This document shows positions 47,301 through 56,316 of a DNA stretch of 64,000 nt, in pieces. The position numbers were made by a program, and so were the translations under genes. The DNA comes from Paraspadella gotoi (Eukaryota; Chaetognatha). Within the stretch, counting starts at the first letter, position 1. Every line of letters begins with the position of its first letter. The notes beneath the pieces are model-generated. The model saw only the letters and a list, made by a program, of their open reading frames with translations. It had not been told where the DNA came from and ran no database searches. The DNA lies in contig CM119264.1 of assembly GCA_051294375.1 (NCBI GenBank), forward strand, positions 5,873,621-5,937,620, in the 5' to 3' direction.

Positions 47301-47722
47301 TTGGGCTGAATGACTTGGTCGATCACCCTCTCCACGCCCGTTTGCAGGAAAGTCTGGAGATTGAGAGCGCGGCGAAGTGAATCCCGCACGGCGTTCTTGT
47401 TCATCCCTGGCTCCCATTTCTGCTTCGCCAAATGGTCTTGAACGAAGTTCTCCACGCGTTGTCGAAGATTCTTGCACGAAGATTAAACAGTGGTTGAAAA
47501 AATAACATGGAAGACTAAGTTCGAGACATCTTTTACTTTATTGCCTAAAAAAGTTTTAATGACAGAAATTGACACCTGATAGGCCGGTTTCGTATCCACG
47601 TCGGAGATCAATTCCCTCCTCAGTTCATCAAAGGTCCCTTGAGCTTTAACATGATCGATTATGGCCTGAACCAGTTTCGGGTCGCCAGGAGGAAGAGCGG
47701 AATAGTCTACCGTCGCCGTCAT
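41390..47722 (-). CDS. BOD1L1: BOD1L1-like protein (Shg1 domain, large disordered tail)
   Basis: Two exons: 47722-47576 (49 codons) and one giant exon 47470-41390 (2027 codons with stop), 2075 residues in all. The first ~115 residues hold the COMPASS Shg1/BOD1 fold: FDELRRELISDVDTKPAYQ, then MNKNAVRDSLRRAL and RPKIKEITYEFLGLD. The intron falls right after DTKPAYQ. Next come a proline-rich stretch (about 125-275), a serine/arginine- and acid-rich region, KEYPARE heptad-like tandem repeats, SSSSS/acid tracts and a basic C-terminus with an AT-hook-like LGRPKARKE. BOD1 proteins regulate PP2A at kinetochores, and BOD1L1 protects replication forks together with SETD1A. Only the N-terminal domain supports the assignment; the rest is disordered and aligns poorly by nature. 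A 6 kb exon is unusual for a gene in this window. Confidence 0.8.
44820..44962. repeat. 21-bp coding minisatellite in BOD1L1-like exon
   Basis: About seven tandem units, TTTTCGCGAGCGGGGTATTCC on plus, encode KEYPARE-type heptapeptides on minus. More diverged units continue to about 45070. The unit length keeps the frame. Confidence 0.85.
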
Positions 47723-47728
47723 TGTTTT

Positions 47729-47730
47729 CT
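47729..47730 (-). promoter_or_regulatory. Splice acceptor upstream of BOD1L1-like start (trans-splice candidate)
   Basis: CCATTTTTTGGGACCAG (minus strand) ends 6 bases before the ATG at 47722. The ERCC8 stop is 147 bases upstream. Read as an outron acceptor by position. Confidence 0.45.
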
Positions 47731-47869
47731 GGTCCCAAAAAATGGAAAATACAAGATAACAAATACAACCGGGAAGAAAGAAAAGCTAAAAAACGGCATT
47801 GAGAAACAAACGATAGGATGAAATGATATTTTTTTTTAGTTTATATTGAGAACATACAGAAAAACAGCG

Positions 47870-49648
47870 TCAGTTAAGATCGTCGTCGCTATAATCGCTC
47901 CATGTATCCGAGTAGGCTTCGACACCACTCTTCTTAGGGTCTTCATCTTCTTGCTCCACATTCAACCGAGTTTGGCGCTCCATATGCTCCATAAACGACG
48001 GCTCTCGATCGCTCGCCGCGCTCGTCCACACAACCAAATTTCGATCGTTGCCTCCCGAATACAATTCGTGATACCAAGGATGCAGCGCGACGAAATTGAC
48101 ACACTGAAAGTGACCTCGCAAACCGGCATCAATTCCGGCCTCCTGACCCGGCGAAAGTTTGGCGCCGGTGTAAACGTCAAAAACTCGTATGTCGTCACCC
48201 GATGGACAAAAAACGGCGCTCCGTAGGCCGGCGTCGAGTATTACCATCGAGGACTTTCGGTCGTTGTTGATCTGAGGGACGTCGCCGAAAAAGGCGGCTC
48301 GGTCGAGGCGCCCAGAGCGAGCGTCCCACAGGCGCATCGCGGCGTCGACTCCGAGAGAAAGGATGTGATGCCCGTCGGGGGTAAAACGGACGCACTTGAC
48401 GCAACCGCGATGGGCGTGGGCGTTCGTGGAGGCCCTTAGAAAAGAGACAGCAATTTAGTTAATACCAAAGTGGGAGTGAAAGAGAAAGTTTTAATCGACT
48501 TTAGCTATCCTGTGGTTTTCTATACCTTCTTTTCCAGTTGTCTTCGCCGCTCGACAAATCGAGGCAGAACAAGACGCTTTTGGCACGGCGAATGTCCCAG
48601 ATCAGAATTCGACGGTCTTGGCTTGCTGAGGCGAGGCGGTACTGATCTCGAGGAGACCAATTCAGGGAGAGCACTGGACCTTCGTGTCCTTTTAAAATGT
48701 GGGAGGCAGAGCCGGTCTAAATATAAAGGAAGATAATACGTCCTCCAATAACTTGGACTTTTTTTGCCGTTTAAAAATGTGACCCTCCCTTCAATAAAAG
48801 CCTAACCTTCATGTCAAAAATGTGACCCTCCCTTCAATAAAAGCCTAACCTTCATGTCAAAAATGTGACCCTCCCTTCAATAAAAGCCTAACCTTCATGT
48901 CAAAAATGTGACCCTCCCTTCAATAAAAGCCTAACCTTCATGTCAAAAATGTGACCCTCCCTTCAATAAAAGCCTAACCTTCATGTCAAAAATGTGACCC
49001 TCCCTTCAATAAAAGCCTAACCTTCATGTCAACCAGCTTGATGCGCGAGGAGGAGGTGGCGACAGCGATGAGACAGGAGTTTCCGGCGACAGAAGACACG
49101 TCGTGATCATTAACCGTCGTTGAGAAATGAAATTCGTCGACCGGCGTCACGGCGTTCGCGTCCCAAATCTTGAGCGTTTTGTCGCATCCGCTCGTCAGGA
49201 ACATCCCCGTGTCGAAGGGGTACCACGAAGCAGTCTCGACGCTGTAGGCGTGAGCAACATCGGGTTTGGAACGCTTGTCCACCACCAGGACCGACTTATA
49301 GCTCGAGAAGATCTCGCCGTCCGGGTGAACAGAGTCTGAGACGTCGTGAATCGCCACCGTGCCGTCGACGCCGCCTATACGTAGATAAAAACAAAATAAG
49401 AAATTTTAAATTTTAAAAACAAAAATCCATTTAACGTTCCCCTCGCCTCGGGCATTACCTGAAATGAAGTAACGACACTCGGTCGGATCAACCGATCCGC
49501 ACACGACAGGCGTCCTATGCACGGGTTCGAACCCCTTGTATTTTGCCAAGTCTAACGAGGTCGCCCGCCTGTCCGCTTCCATCGTCTCAAATAGGACGGG
49601 CGTCTTTGCCAGAGAACCACATTCTCGATCTCTTAGCCGTCTCAGCAT
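47870..49648 (-). CDS. ERCC8: DNA excision repair protein ERCC8 (CSA), WD40
   Basis: Four exons: 49648-49459, 49374-49022, 48716-48526 and 48434-47870, 1299 nt, 432 residues (human CSA 396). WD40 repeats are visible: GCDKTLKIWDA, LASASQDRRILIWDIRRA, LGVDAAMRLWDAR, LYSGGNDRNLVVW. The conserved CSA segment HAYSVETASWYPFDTGMF is present. The acidic C-terminus SDTWSDYSDDD resembles the CSA tail. CSA is the substrate receptor of the DDB1-CUL4 ubiquitin ligase in transcription-coupled repair. The start is only 61 bases after the N6AMT1 stop. Intron 2 consists largely of 43-bp tandem repeats that copy the exon 2 donor site. Confidence 0.93.
48772..49030. repeat. Six 43-bp tandem repeats duplicating a splice donor
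   Basis: Unit (plus) has TGTGACCCTCCCTTCAATAA, AAGCCTAACCTT and CATGTCAAA, with the marker GACCC at 48781, 48824, 48867, 48910, 48953 and 48996. On the minus strand each unit contains GACATGAAG|GTTAGG, the last three codons of ERCC8 exon 2 plus its donor. Only the outermost donor (49021) keeps the frame: reading past it meets TGA within the first unit. Confidence 0.9.
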
Positions 49649-49709
49649 CTTTCTCAGAATCGGTTAATGACTTTCAAAGAAAATCACGGATCCATCGCCG
49701 ACGTCTTGG

Positions 49710-50530
49710 TCAGGTGGACCAGCGGAAACGATAAACGGCCAGCTTTTCGCGGCCGGCCCTTCGCTCCAGGATTTTCTCGCCGGTCAGGGCAAAAGCTTCT
49801 AGCGCTGCTACAATTTCCTCCGGGTCGTTCTCTGGGACGGCGACGAGATAGAAGAGGCCAATGGGTTTGCTCAAAAGATTCGGAACGAGCGGAAGGAGGC
49901 GATCGGTGACAAGGCGGCCGCGTTCACCTCCGGCCCAACTTGCTGCGATCCCGCGGGCGCCAACTTCTTCCGGGGGCGTCGGGACGTAGGGAGGATTAAA
50001 GACGAGAACGTCCACCGAAGATTGTAACCTAAGGGGAGTGGTGGAAGATGGTCAACCAAATTATGTAAAATTAAAAAAATATGACTTGAACCCGTACCTC
50101 GTCAAAAAGGGACCAATCAAATCGGTGACGATCGGCTCGACTAAATCAGATCGATTTCTCGCAGCCGTCGCCCGCGTCGCCGCCGCCGCCCGTGAATTTA
50201 GGTCAGTCGCGAAACAAATTGGTTGAAACTGAAACGACGAAATCAGTTGAGACAAAAACGCGAGCGGAGCGCCGGAGCCGCTGTGGTTGGAGAATGGGGT
50301 GAATTTAACAAAATTAAAACTGGAGAAAATAAAAGAAATTGCCTTGCACGTAATTAAAACCATTTTTAAACAAACCTTCCGACTTCAAGGCATATTGAGG
50401 GCTGGGCAGATTTTAACAGTTCCACGTCCTTTTCCAAAGCGTCCATGAGCAAAAAGGTATCCTCGGCCGGCTCGTAAATATGGTTGTAATCTTCGGAAGT
50501 CAAATGCCTCAAATCCGGCGTCGGAAACAT
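49710..50530 (-). CDS. N6AMT1: HemK-type glutamine methyltransferase N6AMT1 (HEMK2)
   Basis: Three exons: 50530-50376, 50280-50098 and 50028-49710, 657 nt, 218 residues (human 214). EPAEDTFLLMDALEKD is the conserved N-terminal helix. LEVGSGSGAPLAFL is the SAM-binding motif I, whose GSGSG spans the first splice junction, supporting that model. FNPPYVPTP is the NPPY catalytic motif. With TRMT112 the enzyme methylates the GGQ glutamine of eRF1 (and reportedly histone H4 K12). The stop lies 61 bases before the ERCC8 start. No strong acceptor precedes its own ATG; CACGTG (an E-box) lies a few bases upstream. Confidence 0.93.
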
Positions 50531-50662
50531 GACACGTGACTTGATATTTGCGCGGACGACAGAAAAAATATCATTTTGCAAATGCAGCAGAATGTAGTAA
50601 ATTAAAATTTTTAAAATAAATTTGAAAGTAAAACTAAAAGGTGGGAAGGGAAAGGATGACTG

Positions 50663-50665
<3 letters not shown>

Positions 50666-50752
<87 letters not shown>
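50666..50752. repeat. (GA)n microsatellite
   Basis: About 43 uninterrupted GA dinucleotides between the NCBP3-like stop (50853) and the N6AMT1 start (50530). GA tracts bind GAGA-type factors in some animals; here that is only a possibility. Confidence 0.95.
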
Positions 50753-50756
<4 letters not shown>

Positions 50757-50852
50757 GACGCACGAGGTTTCAAGAAATTATATGGAGAAATATGATGCTA
50801 TGATAACGGAACAACAGGAAGAACGCTGAGAAGATCCGAGAAGCGAAATATT

Positions 50853-52757
50853 TCATCTGTCGGACCTGAGTTTTCCCCCCGATTCGGCAACGGCGAAGGC
50901 CAACGAGAGATTACTCTCCACGCGATCAAACCTTTCCATCTCCAGTCTCCGTTTCCGCGAACGCAGGTCGCCGAGACGAGCCTGAGCGGGCGCCGACTCC
51001 AGATCGGCGCGCATCCCGAAACGCGGCCGTCCTCCTTTGCCACCGATCCTATCGCGAAGGTCGCAATCGCCACCGCCACCGCCTCCGCTCGCGAACTTTT
51101 TTATCGCGGGTCTTGAGAATTCGTCGTCGTCGGTGAACCGATCGTCTCCATCTGAGTCGCGGGGACGAACCGCGCGCTGCCGGGCCTCGGACTTAGACCG
51201 CCGCGGCGCCGAGTTGATTTCCATTAGGGGCTGGATCTTAGCGGGAGCGGCGTCTTCGCGCTTCCGAGTGGGAGGCGCAGCGCGTTTCCCGAGTCGGGAA
51301 TGCAGAGATGCTCGAGGAAGATCGCCTCGCAAGCGGGATATAACGTCACGGCGGCTTAATGGTCTATCACGAGTGTGAATGTCGTCGTCCTGGTCGTATT
51401 CGATGCGCACGTCTCCATCAAAGGCGTCGCCATCATCTTCCGAGTCGAGATCGCGTCCGAATCGCTCGGCGAGACCCACGAATTCGCCCGCGCGAAGCGG
51501 ATGCGGCGGGCGTCGCAGCCGTTCTTCTTTCAAACGCTGACTTATGGACGGACGAGCAATGGGGCGACTCCCGTTGGTCGACGCCCCGCCGAGACCGGCG
51601 GCGCCGAAGGTTTTGTTGACGACGATCGCGGGCGATTCGCTCCGCTGGACGCGGCGCAACTTGGAGCGAGAATCTGGCGAGACGCGTTCGAAGGGAGTCT
51701 TGATGAGTTGGGATCGAGTCGCGAAGACGGGATAAGCGTTCCTCCTCCGTTTCTCCGCTTCAGAATCCGTGGATTCACTGGACGACGACGAAGAGTCACT
51801 GGAGGAAGAAGAAGAGCTGCTGCTGCTGTCCCGGCGGCGCCCACTTTTCTCCACAACCCGTTCCACAAAGCGAGATCCGTTTTCCGACGAAACCGTGGCC
51901 TCGCCCCTTTGTCGTCCATTGAGCTTCGATTTGGAATCGGGGGCAAGTCGTTTGTTAGTCGTTGCCTTAGTCATGGCCTTAGTCATGGACTTTTTGATTG
52001 GCGCAACTTCTTCCTCTTCCTCCTCTGAAGAATCCTCGTTGTCCATCGTGATGACGATCTTAGCAGGATCGACGTCGCCGAATTCTTCTCCGCCCTGACG
52101 ACGCTTCTCCGCGCGCAGCAAATCGGCAAAGTCGCGCCCCTTGCGGGGCTTGACACGTCCCTTCAGAGAGACGGCGCCCTTCTCGCCCTCTTCGGCTTCA
52201 ACGTCGGCATACATTCGCATTTTCGTCTTTTGTCTTCGGTTGAAAAGTTCCGCTCTATCTTCTTCCTCTTCACTCCAGACGCCCGATTTTGAATCCTGGA
52301 CGCCGTTGCCGCCACCTGATTCGATGGAGAGTTCCTCGGCTCGACGAAGCTCCTCCTCCAACTCCTCATCCACTTGCGTCTTTTCTCGTGGTGCGGCGCC
52401 CGTCTCGTCATCCTCATCCACTTCCATCGAGCCGAGCTCCGGGCCGCCGGCGAGCTCTTCGGCCCGGCGCAGTTCCTCGCGAAGTTCCTGGTCGACGTCA
52501 AAGCGGCCACTCTTTACATCGTCGTCGTCGTCGTCTTCTTCGTAGTCCGGGGCGACGTCGTCGTCGACAACGACTCGTCTTTTGTTTCGGTCGACTGCTA
52601 TCTCTCCATCCAAGTCCCGCTCTACTTCGCCAACTTCGTCGTCAGTATCGCCTCCCGCACGGGCGTCGCCGAAGATGTCGCCGATCTCGTCGTAGTCGAG
52701 GATCTTGCGATGCTCCACTGCCTTGGTGCCATCCTCCACGACTTTCCTCAGTGGCAT
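50853..52757 (-). CDS. Disordered nuclear protein, possibly NCBP3-related
   Basis: A single open frame of 634 residues with no intron. It is highly charged: acidic clusters in the first 100 residues, two similar ELREELRRAEEL/ELEEELRRAEEL helices near 90 and 135, a polyserine run near 320, an RSR/basic C-terminus and a glycine run. KMRMYADVEAE and FADLLRAEKRR, followed by RLGKR-type motifs (RASLHSRLGKR), recall in the same order the C-terminal half of NCBP3 (C17orf85), the alternative cap-binding subunit. The NCBP3 RNA-recognition domain is not visible. So I offer NCBP3-related as a weak hypothesis; otherwise it is an unrecognised nuclear protein. A strong acceptor lies 39 bases before the ATG. 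Confidence 0.65.
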   Translation of the reverse strand: MPLRKVVEDGTKAVEHRKILDYDEIGDIFGDARAGGDTDDEVGEVERDLDGEIAVDRNKRRVVVDDDVAPDYEEDDDDDDVKSGRFDVDQELREELRRAEELAGGPELGSMEVDEDDETGAAPREKTQVDEELEEELRRAEELSIESGGGNGVQDSKSGVWSEEEEDRAELFNRRQKTKMRMYADVEAEEGEKGAVSLKGRVKPRKGRDFADLLRAEKRRQGGEEFGDVDPAKIVITMDNEDSSEEEEEEVAPIKKSMTKAMTKATTNKRLAPDSKSKLNGRQRGEATVSSENGSRFVERVVEKSGRRRDSSSSSSSSSSDSSSSSSESTDSEAEKRRRNAYPVFATRSQLIKTPFERVSPDSRSKLRRVQRSESPAIVVNKTFGAAGLGGASTNGSRPIARPSISQRLKEERLRRPPHPLRAGEFVGLAERFGRDLDSEDDGDAFDGDVRIEYDQDDDIHTRDRPLSRRDVISRLRGDLPRASLHSRLGKRAAPPTRKREDAAPAKIQPLMEINSAPRRSKSEARQRAVRPRDSDGDDRFTDDDEFSRPAIKKFASGGGGGGDCDLRDRIGGKGGRPRFGMRADLESAPAQARLGDLRSRKRRLEMERFDRVESNLSLAFAVAESGGKLRSDR

Positions 52758-52796
52758 TTTATTAGTTGTTTGTGAATGTAATGCGATGTTTAAAAA

Positions 52797-52798
52797 CT
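52797..52798 (-). promoter_or_regulatory. Splice acceptor upstream of the NCBP3-like start (trans-splice candidate)
   Basis: TTATTTATTTGTTTTAG on the minus strand ends 39 bases before the ATG at 52757 and 187 bases after the azoreductase-like stop. Confidence 0.5.
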
Positions 52799-52985
52799 AA
52801 AACAAATAAATAATAACGAGCGAGTTTTTAAATTCCATCGGGCTAAAATCACACAGAAAAAGATGAACGAAAACTTTTAACACGTTAACGGAAATTTCTG
52901 GCATTATCAAACATGGCGAGCCCTCAAACTTCCCGTTAACATCTAGTGCACATTCAAGATATTGTCCACTAGGCAAAAGCTTGCG

Positions 52986-53762
52986 TCACGTCGTCAATTT
53001 GTCGTAATGTTCGGTGAGCATCTTGGCCAGCGCGTCGATCTCTCCCCGCTTATCATCGAGCGTCTGTTTCCGTTTTGTCGACGACGACATGCCCGCCATG
53101 TTGACGGCGTGAAACTCTTCGAACCCGACCATGGCGAAGATTAGTTTAAGGTAAGGCGCGAGAAAATCTCGATCCGGGCTGGCCGCACCACCGGCCGACG
53201 TAAAAAGGATGAGCGGTCGGCCGGGCCGGACAGGTCTTGGCGGCTCTCCCCGCTTCTCCTTGAAATTAATACCAGGCTGGATAACGATATCAATGTACTG
53301 CTTGAGTATGTAGGGAATGCTGAAGTTCCACATGGGCGTAGAGACGATGAGCACATCGACCAGGTTTATCTCTTTCGCCATAGCGAGCACTGGCTCGAAC
53401 TTTTCCAGGTCCTCGGCGGTGCCCTTACCGCGAAGGATACGGAGCTTAGAGTCGGCGTATCCCGAGTCGTAGTGGTAGAGTTCCTGCCAGAGGTCGAGGG
53501 CTTTGACCCGGTGAGGAATCGTCAGTTGATCGAGCAGGTTACACGCGGCGACGGAGACGATAGAGTTAGGATTGTGGCCGACATCGAGATGAAGAATGTT
53601 GATGTATTTGTTGTTGTTTTTGTTATTGTCCTCCCCCTCGAACTGGTGCCAGAATTCGCCGGCAAAAATATTTTCGTTTCGGTAGAGACGGAGGAAAACG
53701 GGGAAGACGGGCAAGAATCTCGCTTGGTTCGACCAGCGACCGGAGATTCTCGCCAAAGGCAT
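52986..53762 (-). CDS. FMN-dependent NADH-azoreductase-like flavoprotein (bacterial type)
   Basis: One uninterrupted frame of 258 residues from the ATG at 53762; an in-frame ATG at 53819 lies upstream of a strong acceptor (53797), so I prefer 53762. STPMWNFSIPYILKQYID is the family signature around the FMN site, where AzoR has PMYNFxIPxxLKxYxD. RPLILFTSAGG follows, matching the second flavin loop, then LAPYLKLIFAMVGFEE. The first ~52 residues extend beyond the bacterial length and are not conserved. Bacterial AzoR uses NADH and FMN to reduce azo compounds and quinones. Such genes are uncommon in animals, but codon use and surroundings here look host-like. It lies between C12orf4 and the NCBP3-like gene on the same strand. 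Confidence 0.8.
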   Translation of the reverse strand: MPLARISGRWSNQARFLPVFPVFLRLYRNENIFAGEFWHQFEGEDNNKNNNKYINILHLDVGHNPNSIVSVAACNLLDQLTIPHRVKALDLWQELYHYDSGYADSKLRILRGKGTAEDLEKFEPVLAMAKEINLVDVLIVSTPMWNFSIPYILKQYIDIVIQPGINFKEKRGEPPRPVRPGRPLILFTSAGGAASPDRDFLAPYLKLIFAMVGFEEFHAVNMAGMSSSTKRKQTLDDKRGEIDALAKMLTEHYDKLTT

Positions 53763-53795
53763 GTTTGATTCACTCTCTCGTCTCTCGCTTTTAAT

Positions 53796-53797
53796 CT
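53796..53797 (-). promoter_or_regulatory. Splice acceptor upstream of azoreductase-like start (trans-splice candidate)
   Basis: TGACTTTGCTCCTACAG on the minus strand, a textbook 3' splice site, ends 33 bases before the ATG and about 104 bases after the C12orf4 stop (53901). There is no space for a cis 5' exon unless it lies within C12orf4. Confidence 0.6.
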
Positions 53798-53900
53798 GTA
53801 GGAGCAAAGTCAATAACAATGCAGTCGAAATCTATTATTTTGGGTTGACTAGAAATGGAATGCGAATATCGCGCCGGCAAGCGTCCCCGCGAACTTAGTT

Positions 53901-56233
53901 TCAGGCGGACGGGTTGGACGTGGATTTGACGACGAGTGGATTAGAAAGACGAAAGATTCCCGGCAACATGTTGCAAAACGTCTGATCGAAAAGAAATAAT
54001 TTCTTTTGTAAAAAATAAAAAATGTCGACAACGAAAAAAAATCCTAACCTGAAAAAGACTATCGTCGATTCCGGATGGAACTAAAAACTGAATTTCTCGA
54101 TTCCGCTGACCGGAAGAACCGGCACTGCCGATAGAACCGGAACCCGAAGTTCCTGTCGCGTTCCACGTCGCCATCTCCATCATGAAACCTTTGACGCACT
54201 GAATGAAGAAAAAGATGGAGAGGATGTCGCGGAAATAAAAATCAGGAACCCTAAACTACCTAATTTATTAACAGCATTTTTACCTTGAAGACCAGCTCGG
54301 CCCTCTTCACGCACCATGGTATCGTCATTTCTTCCCCCATCTCGTGAGTGAGGAGGAGGGGAACGCAAACCGTAGTGATGTCGTACTGAGAACAGAGTTT
54401 GAGTATGTTGCGAATGGAGAGGATCGAATAATGACGCGAGGTGAGGTTGCCGTCCCTGACCGAGTCGTCGACGGAGAGGTGGAAGACGGCGTGCACCTGC
54501 GCCAGATTCGAGTGGCGTGTCACGTAAAAATCGCCCGGCCGCAAGTGGGTCGTTTCTCGTTCCACCACTTCGGCCACGTTGAGGAATTGGGAAGGATCCG
54601 TTGGAGAGTTGAACTCCGGCGGAAGAGGATCTTGGATTGGCGGGGGACGTTCAATTGATTAGAATGAAATTGGCATAATGGACGAAAGGATGAAAACTGA
54701 CAAAGTAACATCCAAAAAAAGAATAGAAAGTATCAATCTAATTATCACATCAAAGAGATCATAATATCCTGGCTTTCTCACCTTCTCCCTTCTCACATCT
54801 TGAGAGGTTGACGGCATCGAGATCTTCCCGGATCCGCGCGAACTGCTTCTCTAAATCGTCAAAGTGGAAGTCGGTGCTCGAGTCGCAGGCGCGGGCAAAG
54901 CGGCGCTTCATACCCGAGTAGGTGTTGAGGCGAGAGTCGACGAGGAGAATCATTCCTGGGATCGAGGGGGAAAAGGATGAAAGAAGAAGGAAGGAAAGAA
55001 TCGAAGGCAAGGGATAAAGGAAAAGTAGAGAGGAAAAAGCAGAGCTCACTTGACATTCTAATATTGAAAAAATTGATATTATTCCACATCTTTCTGTTAC
55101 CACTTAATCTCTAAAATCCGTCCTTGGCTTAAAACCCCTTGAGGGGGTTCATAGAAGTTAACGAACACAAACTCTGAGTCTGAAGATAGATTTCTGCCTT
55201 CCGTATGTCACTGTCCGTTTGTTTCAGCCAGACAACTCCATTTTCGATCTTCCGAGCCGAGGTCGAGCTAACCGGTGAGAGAGTTGGCATAAAGGCCCAT
55301 AGCCGTTTGGAGTCGCTGCGGTGATGGCAACAAATGACCATCGACTTTCATGGGGCGATGAATGCAGAGATGATCGATGACATCGCAGCACAGTAGGCGA
55401 AGGTTAAAACTCGTTTTCATTTGAGTCCCTGAAAAAAGAAAAAAAAGAAAAAGAAAAAAAAAGGAAAAAAAAATAAGGAGCAGTAATTTTTAATGTTCAG
55501 CGTTTGATGTCCGTTTCTTGTGTTTACCCAAATGTATTGTGAAGCTCTCTTCCATGATCGATCGCAAGGCCCTCGTATCGGCTTCCACCTCCGGCGACTC
55601 TTTCGATTTGTTTTTGCGAAGACCGACTAAATGGGGAGCCGAGGTCGTTGCGGCGGCGGGGGGAGTCGCCTGTTCGTAATATTATTTCAAACTTAACAAA
55701 TTATGTATAATTCGATTAAATATAAATCCGCCACTCGACTCACAGTCGGCGAGGGAGTTTTGGAATCGAACAAACTTTGAATCTTCGTCAGATAAGAAGT
55801 TAAGTCGTCGCTGGTTTGAATTTCCTCGTGAACTTGCATTACCCACGACCTTGTGAATTAAAAGAAAGGAGAAAAGGATATGCCATATGGGCTCAAACGT
55901 AGAAGGAAGTTCTTAAGGAAATAAAAACAATAAGACAAAAAAATGGAAGGAAAGGATCGGCAAATATCATTAACGGGTTCCGGAATTTCCTTCACTATTC
56001 CTCCTCTGGGGAGGGGGGGGGGAGAAAAACCGGAGGTGACGTTTATCATGTTTATCTCGTTGACCTCGATAAAGTCGGGATTGACAAGAATTTGGGGGGG
56101 GGGAGTTAGGCGCGATACAACGATCCGAAAAGGCTTTCGCGGTCACGGGGTCAGAAAAAAAATCGGCAGGGGTTGGATTTGGCCGGGACTAACGTCCTTA
56201 ATCCGACGGACAACAGTGGGAAAACGTGTGTGC

Positions 56234-56316
<83 letters not shown>

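Noticed and set aside
48772-49030. CRISPR-like array
   Set aside because: The 43-bp units are directly tandem, with no spacers, in an animal gene intron. It is a minisatellite that copies a splice donor.
49530-49545. GGGTTCGAACCCC resembles a tRNA B box (plus strand)
   Set aside because: It lies inside ERCC8 exon 1, encodes conserved-frame residues on the minus strand, and no tRNA arms flank it.
50641-50829. Glu-Arg repeat protein encoded by the GA tract
   Set aside because: Pure translation of a (GA)n microsatellite. The same holds for the frame at 55943-56428.
51375-52775. Plus-strand open frames opposite the NCBP3-like gene
   Set aside because: Shadows of a GC-rich, arginine/aspartate-rich coding exon, with no domain and no splice context.
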